DNA of 42,998 nucleotides, from NCBI GenBank assembly GCA_019113845.1, contig DXGQ01000020.1:1-42998 (forward strand), read 5' to 3'. A program made the translations under genes and the position numbers. Of this stretch, positions 1 through 8,016 are shown one piece after another (within the stretch, counting starts at the first letter, position 1; every line of letters starts with the position of its first letter). The notes beneath the pieces are model-generated. The model was given only the letters and a program-made list of their open reading frames with translations, was not told where the DNA came from and ran no database searches. This DNA comes from Candidatus Anaerobutyricum avicola. Its GTDB lineage: Bacteria; Bacillota; Clostridia; Lachnospirales; Lachnospiraceae.

Positions 1-10
1 CACAGCACAG

Positions 11-143
11 ATGACGTTCCGGACACAGACAGACTTCGACTGCGAGCTGTGAGCGAGGACGGTTATATTCCCCGCAGAGCTGATTCTGTCGTTCCGTCCG
101 AGTGAGGGCCGAGCAGGAGAACCTGTCTGTGTTCCAGCGTCAT
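11..143. ncRNA. Rod-like structured RNA candidate (6S-like shape)
   Basis: Positions 11-32 pair with 123-143 over about 20 base pairs, with small bulges at 19-20 and 133. The strands share the pattern ATGACG then ACACAGACAG. Inside the helix, GGACGG (57-62) pairs with CCGTCC (94-99), and CAGA (75-78) pairs with TCTG (85-88) around a 6-nt loop. A closing helix, a large internal bubble (33-56 and 100-122) and an apical stem are the general architecture of 6S RNA, but I do not recognise conserved 6S sequence. No T-run follows the helix and no promoter can be seen because the window starts here, so the strand is undecided. It could also be a non-transcribed inverted repeat. Confidence 0.35.
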
Positions 144-197
144 CGTATGTGTTACAGGTTATATTACTTATCACCACGACAAATCCCCATTTTCTTG

Positions 198-226
198 TTG
201 ACAAACCATCGCCCCGGTGCTATTAT
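198..226 (+). promoter_or_regulatory. Sigma-A promoter of thrS
   Basis: TTGACA at 198-203, a 17-bp spacer and TATTAT at 221-226 give a near-consensus sigma-A promoter. Transcription should start near 233, just before the T-box leader. Confidence 0.85.
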
Positions 227-233
227 CACGGCG

Positions 234-563
234 AAAGAAGAAAAAGGCAGTGACGGAAAAGAGTAGTTTACCGGAAGCATCCAGAGAGAGCGGCGTTTGG
301 TGGAAGCCGCTTATGTGAAACGTTTACGAAAACCATTCCCCAGCCGCGGCGCAGAAGATTGCGGCGGATGTCCCGGCAGCCGGAGGGCGGGCAGGTGACA
401 GAGCCGGAGCCCTGTGAGGAACAGGCAGTGATTGGTAAGTGCCGACGTATACCTGCGTTAAGGGTTAGGATTTGTTGGAATCTGAAGAGAAAAATAAAGG
501 TGGAACCGTGCGATACGCACCCTTGGAAGATGTATTTGACGACGTCTTCGAGGGTGCTTTTTT
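234..563 (+). promoter_or_regulatory. T-box riboswitch leader, threonine specifier
   Basis: This is the leader of the threonyl-tRNA synthetase gene. It carries the conserved T-box sequence AAAGGTGGAACCGTGCG at 496-512, which pairs with the acceptor end of uncharged tRNA. Upstream lie Stem I features: an AGTA element near 251, the GNUG-type GGTGGAAGCC segment near 298-309, and a likely specifier ACC (Thr) at 332-334 in the context GAAAACCA. The downstream intrinsic terminator pairs GCACCCT (517-523) with AGGGTGC (551-557) and ends in a T-run (558-563). By the known mechanism, uncharged tRNA-Thr stabilises the antiterminator and lets transcription reach thrS. The specifier is my reading of the loop and was not folded by computation. 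Confidence 0.9.
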
Positions 564-686
564 GTTATGGAGATTGTCGTGTGAGCAGTAAAGAAGCAAC
601 GCAGGTTGTGGAACTGGAATGCATGGCAAATGGCATATCCCGCAGGAGTTCCGGCAAAAAGGTGAAATGAAAAGGAGATGCAGATT

Positions 687-2471
687 ATGAAAGTGTTGTT
701 AAGAGACGGACAGGTTATGGATGGCAAGTTTGAGCAGGAAGAGGTAAAGAAGGCGTTCTGGCATACCAGTTCTCATGTGATGGCGCAGGCGGTGAAGCGT
801 CTGTACCCGGATACAAAGTGCGCCATCGGGCCGGCCATTGACAATGGATTTTATTATGATTTTGAGTTCTCGTTCCCGTTTACGGAGGAGCACTTACGTG
901 CGGTGGAGGAGGAAATGCGCCGCATCGTAAAAGAAGGCCTGCCGCTTTCCGTGCGGGAGGTGAACAAGGCGGATGCGCTGGCTTATATGGAAAAGCAGAA
1001 GGAAGATTATAAGGTGGAGATGATCGGGGAACTGCCGGATGAGGAGACGATCACTTTCTATCAGCAGGGAGAGTACGAGGAGTTCTGCAGCGGCCCGCAT
1101 ATCACGAACACAGGAAATATCAAGGCGTTTAAGCTGCTGTCTCTGGCAGGGGCTTACTGGAGAGGGGACGAGCATAACAAGATGCTGACCCGGATTTACG
1201 GGATTTCTTTCCCAAAGGCTTCCATGCTGGACGAGTATCTGTTCATGATCGAGGAGGCGAAGCGGAGAGATCACCGGAAGCTGGGCAAGGAACTGGGGCT
1301 GTTCTTTTTCTCCGACAAGGGGCCGGGATTCCCGTTCTTTTTGCCGAAGGGGATGATCCTGAAAAATGTGCTGATCGATTACTGGCGGCGGATTCATGAG
1401 AGAGAAGGCTATCAGGAGATTTCCACGCCGATGATCCTGGAGCGGAGCCTCTGGGAGACTTCCGGTCACTGGGATCATTACCGGGAAAATATGTATACGA
1501 CAACCATCGATGATGTGGACTTTGCGGTGAAGCCGATGAACTGCCCGGGCGGTATGCTGGTTTACAAGATGGAGCCACATTCCTACCGGGAACTGCCTCT
1601 GCGTCTCGGTGAACTTGGTACGGTGCACCGTCATGAGAAGTCCGGGCAGCTCCACGGACTGATGCGGGCGAGATGCTTTACGCAGGACGACGCGCATATT
1701 TTCATGACGCCGGAACAGATGCTGTCAGAGATCCAGAATGTGGTGCGGCTCATCGATGAAGTTTATACTGGATTTGGTTTTGAATATCATGTAGAATTAT
1801 CTACAAGACCGGAAGACAGTATGGGAAGCGACGAGGACTGGGAGATGGCGACAGACGCGCTCCGTCAGGCCATTGAAAACATGGGTATGGACTATGTGGT
1901 CAACGAGGGAGATGGCGCTTTCTACGGACCGAAGTTGGACTTCCATCTGAAAGATTCCATCGGAAGAACCTGGCAGTGCGGAACCATTCAGCTTGACTTC
2001 CAGCTTCCGCAGCGGTTTGAGGCGGAGTACATCGGCGCGGACGGACAGAAGTATCGTCCGATCATGATCCACCGGGTGGTATTCGGTTCCATTGAGCGGT
2101 TCATCGGTATCCTGATCGAACATTATGCCGGCAAATTCCCGCTGTGGCTGTCCCCGGCGCAGGTAAGGATTCTGCCGGTTTCCGATAAGTTTGCGGACTA
2201 TGCGGCGAAAGTGCAGGCAGAGTTAAAGAAAAAGAATATACGCGTGGAACTGGATGAGAGAAATGAGAAGCTTGGTTACAAGATCCGGGAGGCCAGAAAC
2301 GACAGAATCCCGTACATGCTCATCGTGGGCGGCAAGGAAGAAGAGCAGGGCATGGTTTCCGTCAGAAAACGTGACGCTGAGGGCGACAAACAGGATCTGG
2401 GCATGATGAGCCTCGCAGATTTCTGCGGGATGCTGGAAGAAGAGGGACTGTCTCACCCGGTACAGAAATAA
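687..2471 (+). CDS. thrS: Threonyl-tRNA synthetase (short form)
   Basis: This enzyme charges tRNA-Thr with threonine in the cytoplasm. The editing-domain motif HTSSH lies at residues 26-30. The class II catalytic core shows the zinc-ligand segment MNCPGG (Cys286), motif 2 around the TVHRHEKSGQLHGLMRAR stretch and motif 3 (GSIERFIGILIEH). An anticodon-binding domain occupies the last ~100 residues. The ATG at 687 is chosen because AAGGAG at 672-677 abuts an earlier in-frame ATG (678) and is correctly spaced only for 687. At 594 residues it is shorter than the ~640 usual for enzymes with an N-terminal TGS domain. The editing motif begins almost at once, so TGS is absent or reduced to a stub. 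Expression should be set by the T-box leader. Confidence 0.97.
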   Translation: MKVLLRDGQVMDGKFEQEEVKKAFWHTSSHVMAQAVKRLYPDTKCAIGPAIDNGFYYDFEFSFPFTEEHLRAVEEEMRRIVKEGLPLSVREVNKADALAYMEKQKEDYKVEMIGELPDEETITFYQQGEYEEFCSGPHITNTGNIKAFKLLSLAGAYWRGDEHNKMLTRIYGISFPKASMLDEYLFMIEEAKRRDHRKLGKELGLFFFSDKGPGFPFFLPKGMILKNVLIDYWRRIHEREGYQEISTPMILERSLWETSGHWDHYRENMYTTTIDDVDFAVKPMNCPGGMLVYKMEPHSYRELPLRLGELGTVHRHEKSGQLHGLMRARCFTQDDAHIFMTPEQMLSEIQNVVRLIDEVYTGFGFEYHVELSTRPEDSMGSDEDWEMATDALRQAIENMGMDYVVNEGDGAFYGPKLDFHLKDSIGRTWQCGTIQLDFQLPQRFEAEYIGADGQKYRPIMIHRVVFGSIERFIGILIEHYAGKFPLWLSPAQVRILPVSDKFADYAAKVQAELKKKNIRVELDERNEKLGYKIREARNDRIPYMLIVGGKEEEQGMVSVRKRDAEGDKQDLGMMSLADFCGMLEEEGLSHPVQK

Positions 2472-2618
2472 GCGGACGGACAGCTTTCGTGGAGAAAGCG
2501 CCGGAGACGGGGAATGTGTCCCAGCCGGCGATGGAAGCCGGTCAGGGACTACGTCGCATGTCGGATCATGGATAAAGAGCAAAGACAAAATATTGTAAAG
2601 AAAACAGGAGGGCAGGGC

Positions 2619-3344
2619 ATGAAGATCATCATCTGCGACGACGAACCTTATATCTGTGATGATTTAAAGAAACGTCTCACTATGTATTATAACAGTATGG
2701 ATGTTCTCATCCTCACGGTTTCCTCCGGCGAGGAGCTGCTGCGCCTTATAGAGCGGGAGCCGGAGGGGATTTCCTGCCTTTTTCTGGACATTGAGATGGG
2801 CGGGATCGACGGTCTGGAGACTGCCCGGCGCATCCGGAAGCATCATCCGGGGCTGCCCATCCTCCTTCTCACCAGCCACACCGAGTTGGCGATGGAAGGC
2901 TACGAGGTGCAGGCGTTTCGTTTTCTGGCAAAACCGCTTCGGCAGGAGAAGCTCACGGAGGCGCTTCGGGCGGTGGAGCGGGAGCTGTCGTCGGGAGAAA
3001 AACTGCGGATCACGGCGGATGGCAGAGAAATCTATGTGGACTGCCGGGACATTTGCTATGTGAAGAGTGAAAACGTGTATCTGAATCTTGTGATGGCCGG
3101 AGCGGAAGCGTCCGGTTCGGAGCGCGGGCGATTCCTCGTGCGCGGCAAATTGAAAGAACTGTTTCCTAAGCTGCCGGAGCGCTCCTTTTGTCAGATTCAT
3201 CGCAGCTATATCGTAAATCTATCTCATGTCTCTTCCTTTGACGGAAGAAATGTGCAGATGGATACAGGGGAGAGCCTGCCGGTGAGCGGTGGACGGCGGG
3301 AAGCGTTTCGGGAGAGGATGACCCGGTATTTGAGGGAGCGGTGA
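2619..3344 (+). CDS. LytTR-family response regulator
   Basis: This is a two-component regulator of 241 residues. The receiver domain (about 1-120) has the acidic pair D7-D8, the phosphoacceptor Asp57 in FLDIEM and the conserved Lys105. The C-terminal LytTR DNA-binding domain (about 135-238) contains the typical FCQIHRSYIVN segment. The ATG at 2619 has AGGAGG (2606-2612) at good spacing; longer in-frame starts lack one. The partner kinase starts 1 bp after the stop, so the two are surely co-transcribed. The 147-bp gap after thrS holds a GC-rich hairpin (2499-2530) without a T-run, so read-through from thrS is possible. The family (AgrA, VirR, ComE) usually controls peptide signalling or bacteriocin genes; the target here is unknown. 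Confidence 0.92.
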   Translation: MKIIICDDEPYICDDLKKRLTMYYNSMDVLILTVSSGEELLRLIEREPEGISCLFLDIEMGGIDGLETARRIRKHHPGLPILLLTSHTELAMEGYEVQAFRFLAKPLRQEKLTEALRAVERELSSGEKLRITADGREIYVDCRDICYVKSENVYLNLVMAGAEASGSERGRFLVRGKLKELFPKLPERSFCQIHRSYIVNLSHVSSFDGRNVQMDTGESLPVSGGRREAFRERMTRYLRER

Positions 3345-3345
3345 G

Positions 3346-4785
3346 ATGACGCCAACAGATATTTATGAGGTGTGCAGCGGGGGCATGATGCTGCTTTTGA
3401 TGATTTTGGTATATCGTTATATCTATATGGAACCGGGGTTAGTGAGCAGAAGAAACAACGGTCTGTTTGCCGTGGGATTTTTGCTGGCGGCGTTTGGTGT
3501 GAAACTGTTTTTGCGCAGGACGGAACCGGCAGAGATTCTCATTCCCCTTGTGTTTTTCTGTCTTTATGTACTGCTCACCCGCCGGAAACGCCGTATCCGG
3601 GGCATGTTTCTTCTTCTGCCCATCTCCGGCTACCTCTTTATGCTGGTGGCGGCTAGCACGTCATTTTACTGTGTCATCACCGGGGCAGATCACAGCGACG
3701 GCCTGTTTACCTATGCCATGGACGTGGTCTGCTGCCTGGCGCTGCTGGTGTTCTGGCTGCGGGGCGGACGTTTTCGCAGGAGAGCGGACAGTGAACAGGA
3801 ATACCGGCGCCTTGACCGGGGAGAGCGCTGGCTTTTAAATCTGGGCGGTCTGTTTCTCTTTGTCATGGCGGTAATCCTGATCGCGGTGGCGGAAAATATG
3901 GAAGGATACGCCCTTGACGGCGGCTGGCGCGTCATGTTCTTGCTGACCGGGAGTATCAGCATCTCGCTTCTGGCGGTGGCGGTCATCGCCTTTGTGATGC
4001 AGGGCAGCCGGAAGGAATACTATCATCGGGAGGCGAAACTCACGGAAAAGTATCTGCGGGCGGAGCTGGAACATTTCAAAGCGTACCGGGAAGCGCAGCG
4101 GGAGGTCAGACGGGTCCGTCATGATATGAAGAATCATTATGCGGTTCTCTCCGTGCTGGCAGATGAGGGAAAATACGCGGAGCTTCGGGAGTATCTGGCG
4201 CAGCTTGGCAAGGAACTGTCCCGCAGCGACGTGGGAATCCGGTGCGGCAACGATATCGCGGACGCCATTTTAAATGAAAAGAATGCACGGGCGGAAAAAT
4301 CCGGCGCGGTCATCGAAGTCGAAGGGAGACTGCCTCAGGACTGCGGCATCGATGTGTTGGATATCTGTACGATATTTTCCAATGCGCTTGACAATGCGCT
4401 GGAATATCTGGAAGGAGCGCAGCCGGCGGAAAAATGGATCCGGATCAGGATAAGCGGACAGGGGAATATGTGGCTGTTTCAGTTTGAGAATCCGGTGATG
4501 GAGGATGCCAAAATACTTCCGGTCGGGAAGACCGGAAAAGACCGTATGGCCGGAGCAGACCGGACATTCCGGAAAAAAGGAAGCGAACACACAGCCGGGG
4601 CGGTCAGACAAAACGATGATGGCTGGCATGGATTCGGTATCATGAATATGGAAAGAACCGCGGAAAAATACGCCGGCACTCTCAGCCGGGAGATAAAAGA
4701 AGGCGTCTACAGCCTGGAAGTGGTCTTATTCACAACAAAAGAAGAAGGATTCACAACAAAATCCGCCTGTGAGAAAGAAAGATGA
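3346..4785 (+). CDS. GHKL sensor histidine kinase (AgrC/ComD-like)
   Basis: This is a membrane kinase of 479 residues, paired with the LytTR regulator just upstream. About six hydrophobic segments fill residues 10-225. The phosphoacceptor box RHDMKNH follows with His259. The GHKL ATPase domain has the N-box NALDNALEYLEG and a G-box around HGFGIMNM. The kinase core has a roughly 40-residue basic insertion between the N and G boxes (beginning near KILPVGKTGKDRM). The extreme C-terminus has a short tail made by a 21-bp duplication: ATTCACAACAAAA recurs at 4728-4740 and 4749-4761, giving FTTK twice. The topology suggests sensing of an extracellular peptide or membrane state, but no pheromone gene is evident nearby. 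Confidence 0.9.
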   Translation: MTPTDIYEVCSGGMMLLLMILVYRYIYMEPGLVSRRNNGLFAVGFLLAAFGVKLFLRRTEPAEILIPLVFFCLYVLLTRRKRRIRGMFLLLPISGYLFMLVAASTSFYCVITGADHSDGLFTYAMDVVCCLALLVFWLRGGRFRRRADSEQEYRRLDRGERWLLNLGGLFLFVMAVILIAVAENMEGYALDGGWRVMFLLTGSISISLLAVAVIAFVMQGSRKEYYHREAKLTEKYLRAELEHFKAYREAQREVRRVRHDMKNHYAVLSVLADEGKYAELREYLAQLGKELSRSDVGIRCGNDIADAILNEKNARAEKSGAVIEVEGRLPQDCGIDVLDICTIFSNALDNALEYLEGAQPAEKWIRIRISGQGNMWLFQFENPVMEDAKILPVGKTGKDRMAGADRTFRKKGSEHTAGAVRQNDDGWHGFGIMNMERTAEKYAGTLSREIKEGVYSLEVVLFTTKEEGFTTKSACEKER

Positions 4786-4807
4786 CATATACTGCAGACA
4801 AGAGCTG

Positions 4808-4936
4808 ATGGCATCGCTGATGAGCGAGCCGCAGCAAATGGAGATTTCGACAAGGTATTATGCGAAAGAAAAGGGATACATACACCAGAACACAGTCATT
4901 TCGCATAAGATCAGAGAGATTGGAGGCAGTATATGA
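4808..4936 (+). CDS. Small ORF or gene remnant before the CPBP gene
   Basis: A 42-codon reading frame runs from ATG 4808 to a TGA at 4934-4936, which overlaps the next gene's start as ATGA, the pattern typical of translational coupling. The product begins MASLMSEPQQ and ends SHKIREIGGSI. The frame stays open upstream to a GTG at 4769 inside the kinase gene. There is no convincing ribosome site, no glycine-rich leader and no signal peptide, so it does not look like a bacteriocin or pheromone precursor. It could be a coupling leader peptide, the tail of a decayed gene, or chance. I do not recognise it. Confidence 0.3.
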   Translation: MASLMSEPQQMEISTRYYAKEKGYIHQNTVISHKIREIGGSI

Positions 4937-6036
4937 ACGATAAAAGATATTTGAGAGAAATCAGTATAACAGATGACAGAGAGAGCAGGGAACCGGCAAT
5001 GAGTCCACCAAAAATCCGGGAAGCAGAGACTGTGAAAAATAATCTGCGAGAGACCTGGAAGGCTGGAAAAGAAATACCTGAAAAACGACAGTTTAAAAAG
5101 CAGATCAACCATGTGATGCGGGGAATTCTTCTTTATAATATTCTCCTGATGGTGATCGTCATGGGCGACCTTCTGATACGGACGGTGAAAGTGATGCTGG
5201 CGCATCCGACCGGGCCGCAGCAGGAGGAGGCGGTCGACGCGCTGATGAAACAAATGCTTCATTCCGGCAGTTCCAGCATCGCAGCCGTTCTCATCGGAAC
5301 GGCGGTGCTTCTTTTGTATTTCCGAAAAGATTCCCTGCTGAAACCGATGTTCGCACCCGGCGGCAAAAGACCGTCAGCAGGACGGTTTGTGGAAATGATC
5401 TGCTACATGATGGTGGCGCAGATCATCTTTTCCGTCATGGCGACCGGCGTCGAGGCGGCGGCCAATCGGTTCGGTTACAGTTTCATGGGTTCCATTGAGG
5501 CGGTCACAGGAACGAGCAGTACGGTTTCCATGGTCTTATATGCCGGAATCTTCGGACCGGTATTTGAGGAGATCATCTACCGGGGATTTTTGATGAAGAG
5601 TCTGCAAAGATACGGAAAAACCTTTGCCATCCTCGTCTCCGCAGTCGTCTTCGGGCTGATGCACGGCAACCCGTTACAGTCGGTCTTTGCATGTATGGCG
5701 GGTGTGATTTTCGGTTACGCGGCCATGGAGTATTCCATCTATGTGGCGATCCTTCTCCATGTGATCAATAACCTGCTCTTTGGCGATGCATTTACCAGAC
5801 TTCTGTCAGGGCTGCCGGTGGGAGGACAGCAGGTGGTCTATCTTCTGGTTGTCGGCGGATTGTGCGCGGCAGGCTGCGTGCTGGCAGTGCGCCACAGAAA
5901 GAGAATCGCGGACTATTTCAGAAGAAACGGCAGCCGGCGGCAGTATTACCTCTACGCATTTACCGCCGTGTGGATGCTACTGTTTATCATCATGGAGATT
6001 CTGACCATGATGGGCGGTGTGGAAAAGATATCGTGA
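4933..6036 (+). CDS. CPBP family intramembrane metalloprotease
   Basis: This is a 367-residue multi-pass membrane protein of the CPBP (Abi/CAAX) protease family. After a hydrophilic charged N-terminus of ~60 residues come about eight membrane segments. The three catalytic motifs are present: EEIIYR (E212-E213, R217), FGLMH (F240, H244) and HVINN (H276, N280). Family members cleave membrane or prenylated substrates, and in Firmicutes they often give immunity to, or process, bacteriocins. GGAGG (4922-4926) precedes the ATG. The position behind a LytTR/GHKL pair suggests control by that pair, but this is inference. The substrate is unknown. Confidence 0.88.
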   Translation: MNDKRYLREISITDDRESREPAMSPPKIREAETVKNNLRETWKAGKEIPEKRQFKKQINHVMRGILLYNILLMVIVMGDLLIRTVKVMLAHPTGPQQEEAVDALMKQMLHSGSSSIAAVLIGTAVLLLYFRKDSLLKPMFAPGGKRPSAGRFVEMICYMMVAQIIFSVMATGVEAAANRFGYSFMGSIEAVTGTSSTVSMVLYAGIFGPVFEEIIYRGFLMKSLQRYGKTFAILVSAVVFGLMHGNPLQSVFACMAGVIFGYAAMEYSIYVAILLHVINNLLFGDAFTRLLSGLPVGGQQVVYLLVVGGLCAAGCVLAVRHRKRIADYFRRNGSRRQYYLYAFTAVWMLLFIIMEILTMMGGVEKIS

Positions 6037-6070
6037 GAAAAGAAAACAGGCGGGAAACGCAATCTTTCTG

Positions 6071-6099
6071 TTGCCTTCTTTCATAAATATTTATATAAT
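6071..6099 (+). promoter_or_regulatory. Sigma-A promoter of the HAD gene
   Basis: TTGCCT (6071-6076), a 17-bp spacer and TATAAT (6094-6099) form a good promoter. The predicted start near 6106 falls inside the hairpin at 6101-6123. Confidence 0.75.
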
Positions 6100-6100
6100 G

Positions 6101-6123
6101 AGAAGCGGGTTTTGCCCGCTTCT
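6101..6123 (+). terminator. Hairpin after the CPBP gene
   Basis: AGAAGCGGG (6101-6109) pairs perfectly with CCCGCTTCT (6115-6123) around TTTTG. The following tract (TTGCAG) is poor in T, so termination of the CPBP transcript may be weak. Because the hairpin begins 2 bp after a -10 box, it may instead act as an operator or a 5'-end RNA stem for the next gene. Confidence 0.5.
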
Positions 6124-6183
6124 TTGCAGTTAAACAAGCGAAGAAAATAAGCCAGGAAAAAATAGTTATGAAGGAGAACAGAA

Positions 6184-6996
6184 ATGATAAATACAAACGT
6201 GAAGCTGGTTGCAGTGGATATGGACGGGACGCTTCTGGACAGTCAGAAAAATCCGCCGGCGGATTTTGACAGCTGGGTGCTTGCGCATCCGCAGATTCAG
6301 ACCGTGCTTGCCAGCGGCAGGCAGTATGCGACGCTTAGGGATGAGTTTCCGGAGATCGCGGATCAGCTTATGTACGTGGCGGATAACGGCAGTTTTGTGT
6401 TCCGGCAGGGTGAGATGATCTATTGCAATGAGATGGCGGCGGAAGACATTCACTGGTGTATCGATTATTTTGGCGCGATACCGGGACTGCATCTGGTTCT
6501 GTGCGGCGCGAAGGCGGCTTATATGAAGCATGCATCTGAACTGGTGGAAGCAAATGGAACTATGTATTATCACAGTCTGGAGTTTGTGGAATCTCTGCAT
6601 GATTGTGTGGGAAAAGATATTATTGCGAAGATTGCAGTTTTTATTGAGGATTTCCGGGCGGAAGAGGTGTACAATAGTCTTTCCGGGATACCGGAGAGCA
6701 TCGCGCCGGTATTGTCCGGCGACAGCTGGATTGATGTGGCAAACCGTTCTGTGAGCAAGGGTTCAGCCATTGAGGCGATTCTTGAGAACTTACATATTAA
6801 AAAAGAGGAAGCCATGGCATTTGGCGATTATCTGAATGACTACGAGCTGCTGTTAAGCTGCGGGGAGAGTTATGCCATGGAGAATGCGCATCCGAAGCTG
6901 AAAAAGATCGCGAAACATATCACAGCTTCCAATGACGAGGACGGTGTGATGAAGGTGCTGCGCCAGATTCCGGCGACGGTAGAGATGCAGCTGTAA
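6184..6996 (+). CDS. Cof-type HAD-family phosphatase
   Basis: This is a 270-residue soluble hydrolase of the haloacid dehalogenase superfamily, Cof/YkrA-like (type IIB cap). Motif I is DMDGT near residues 12-16, with the nucleophile Asp. The late acidic motif is GDYLND, and the conserved KG (SKGSAIEAI) lies before it. Such enzymes dephosphorylate sugar phosphates, flavin mononucleotide or other small phosphates; the substrate cannot be read from the sequence. AAGGAG precedes the ATG. It is a single-gene unit from its own promoter, with a convergent DeoR-family regulator downstream that could, but need not, control it. Confidence 0.88.
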   Translation: MINTNVKLVAVDMDGTLLDSQKNPPADFDSWVLAHPQIQTVLASGRQYATLRDEFPEIADQLMYVADNGSFVFRQGEMIYCNEMAAEDIHWCIDYFGAIPGLHLVLCGAKAAYMKHASELVEANGTMYYHSLEFVESLHDCVGKDIIAKIAVFIEDFRAEEVYNSLSGIPESIAPVLSGDSWIDVANRSVSKGSAIEAILENLHIKKEEAMAFGDYLNDYELLLSCGESYAMENAHPKLKKIAKHITASNDEDGVMKVLRQIPATVEMQL

Positions 6997-7030
6997 AAAG
7001 AAAGCGGCGGCAAACCGCAGGGGCTGCCGC
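6997..7030 (-). terminator. Terminator of the DeoR gene
   Basis: On the minus strand, GCGGCAGC (7030-7023) pairs with GCCGCCGC (7011-7004) with one G-U pair. It is followed by CTTTCTTTTT, a good T-run. It lies directly after the HAD stop codon and may also help end that transcript. Confidence 0.7.
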
Positions 7031-7076
7031 AAATAAATCGATATAAAAGCATTTTATAAAACAGTGGGAGAGGCGG

Positions 7077-7826
7077 TTACTCTGCGATCTCCACGTGGAC
7101 ATTGTTCCGTGTCAGGATCTCTGTGATCTCCGGAGAGATACCGGAATCTGTGCAGAGGGTGTCAATATCAGAAAAAGGTGACTGGATGACAACGCCCTTC
7201 TGGGAGAACTTGCTGGAGTCTGCCAGAATGATGGTCCGGTTGGCGGAGTCCGCCATATAGCGCATGGTCTCCACCCGCATCAGATCGTCGCAGGTGAAAC
7301 CGGCTTCCGGAATGAAGCCATCAGTGCCCACGAAGAACTTGTCGACAAAAAACTCTTTGGCACATTTGCGGACGAGGGGACCGACCATCCCCTGGTATTC
7401 CTTCTGGTACTCACCACCGAGAAGGATGACCTTTCGGATGGGAAGCTCCCGGATCCGGATGGCGATGTAGGCGGAGTTTGTGACGATGGTGATATCTTTT
7501 TTCAGCTTTGCAAGCTGTTCCGCCAGCAATGCACAGGTGGAACCGGATTCCAGCATGACAGTCTCTCCGTTTGAAACCATTTCCGCCGCCTTTGTGGCGA
7601 TCTTCAGCTTGGTGTCGTAGTTGATGGTCAGGCGGGTGTTGATATCATTTGCGTTCTTGATCAGTGCGTAGCCGTGTTCCCGGGCGAGCAGTCCTTCTTC
7701 TTCCAGATGGTCGAGGTCTTTGCGGATCGTGACCTGAGATACGTCAAGCAGTTCTGCCAGACGGCTGACTTCAATTTTTTGATAAATATTTACCAATTTT
7801 ATGAGTTTAGACTGTCGTTCTGTCAT
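7077..7826 (-). CDS. DeoR/GlpR-family transcriptional repressor
   Basis: This is a 249-residue regulator. The N-terminal DeoR-type helix-turn-helix (about 1-57) contains RLAELLDVSQVTIRKDLDHL. The C-terminal DeoRC sugar-phosphate-sensing domain shows the family landmarks ESGSTC, VTNS and GGEYQ, then GTDGF with nearby ADSSKF. Members bind sugar phosphates such as fructose 1-phosphate or glycerol 3-phosphate and repress sugar genes. The ATG at 7826 is preferred over the GTG at 7835, because that GTG lies inside the ribosome site GAGGTG, which is spaced correctly for 7826. It faces the HAD gene and diverges from the small membrane protein and dnaE unit. A fruK-fruA operon 20 kb away lacks its own regulator, so a role there is possible but unproven. 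Confidence 0.92.
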   Translation of the reverse strand: MTERQSKLIKLVNIYQKIEVSRLAELLDVSQVTIRKDLDHLEEEGLLAREHGYALIKNANDINTRLTINYDTKLKIATKAAEMVSNGETVMLESGSTCALLAEQLAKLKKDITIVTNSAYIAIRIRELPIRKVILLGGEYQKEYQGMVGPLVRKCAKEFFVDKFFVGTDGFIPEAGFTCDDLMRVETMRYMADSANRTIILADSSKFSQKGVVIQSPFSDIDTLCTDSGISPEITEILTRNNVHVEIAE

Positions 7827-7853
7827 TTGAAACACCTCTTTCTTTCTAACAAA

Positions 7854-7881
7854 AGTATAGCATATCGAATCAAAAAGTAAA
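7854..7881 (-). promoter_or_regulatory. Probable promoter of the DeoR gene
   Basis: Reading the minus strand, TTTACT (7881-7876), a 16-bp spacer and TATACT (7859-7854) lie 28 bp upstream of the start codon. Confidence 0.5.
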
Positions 7882-7961
7882 AGAGATATTTATTTTATTT
7901 CACAGGAAATTCCACAGGGATTTCACAGGGATTTTCAGACTGTAAAAAACGGGTAAAATTC

Positions 7962-7990
7962 TTGCGGGCGGCAGGGGAATCCGGTATAAT
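7962..7990 (+). promoter_or_regulatory. Sigma-A promoter before the small membrane protein and dnaE
   Basis: TTGCGG (7962-7967), a 17-bp spacer and TATAAT (7985-7990). Transcription should begin near 7997, about 20 nt before the small membrane protein gene. No separate dnaE promoter is evident, so it may drive both. Confidence 0.75.
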
Positions 7991-8016
7991 AAGAGACATA
8001 CTATGCAGAAAGCGAG

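Noticed and set aside
359-670. 103-codon plus-strand frame before thrS
   Set aside because: It runs straight through the T-box sequence and terminator and has no ribosome site.
894-1697. 267-codon minus-strand frame opposite thrS
   Set aside because: It is the shadow of a highly conserved gene; its His/Leu/Pro-rich composition is typical of antisense frames.
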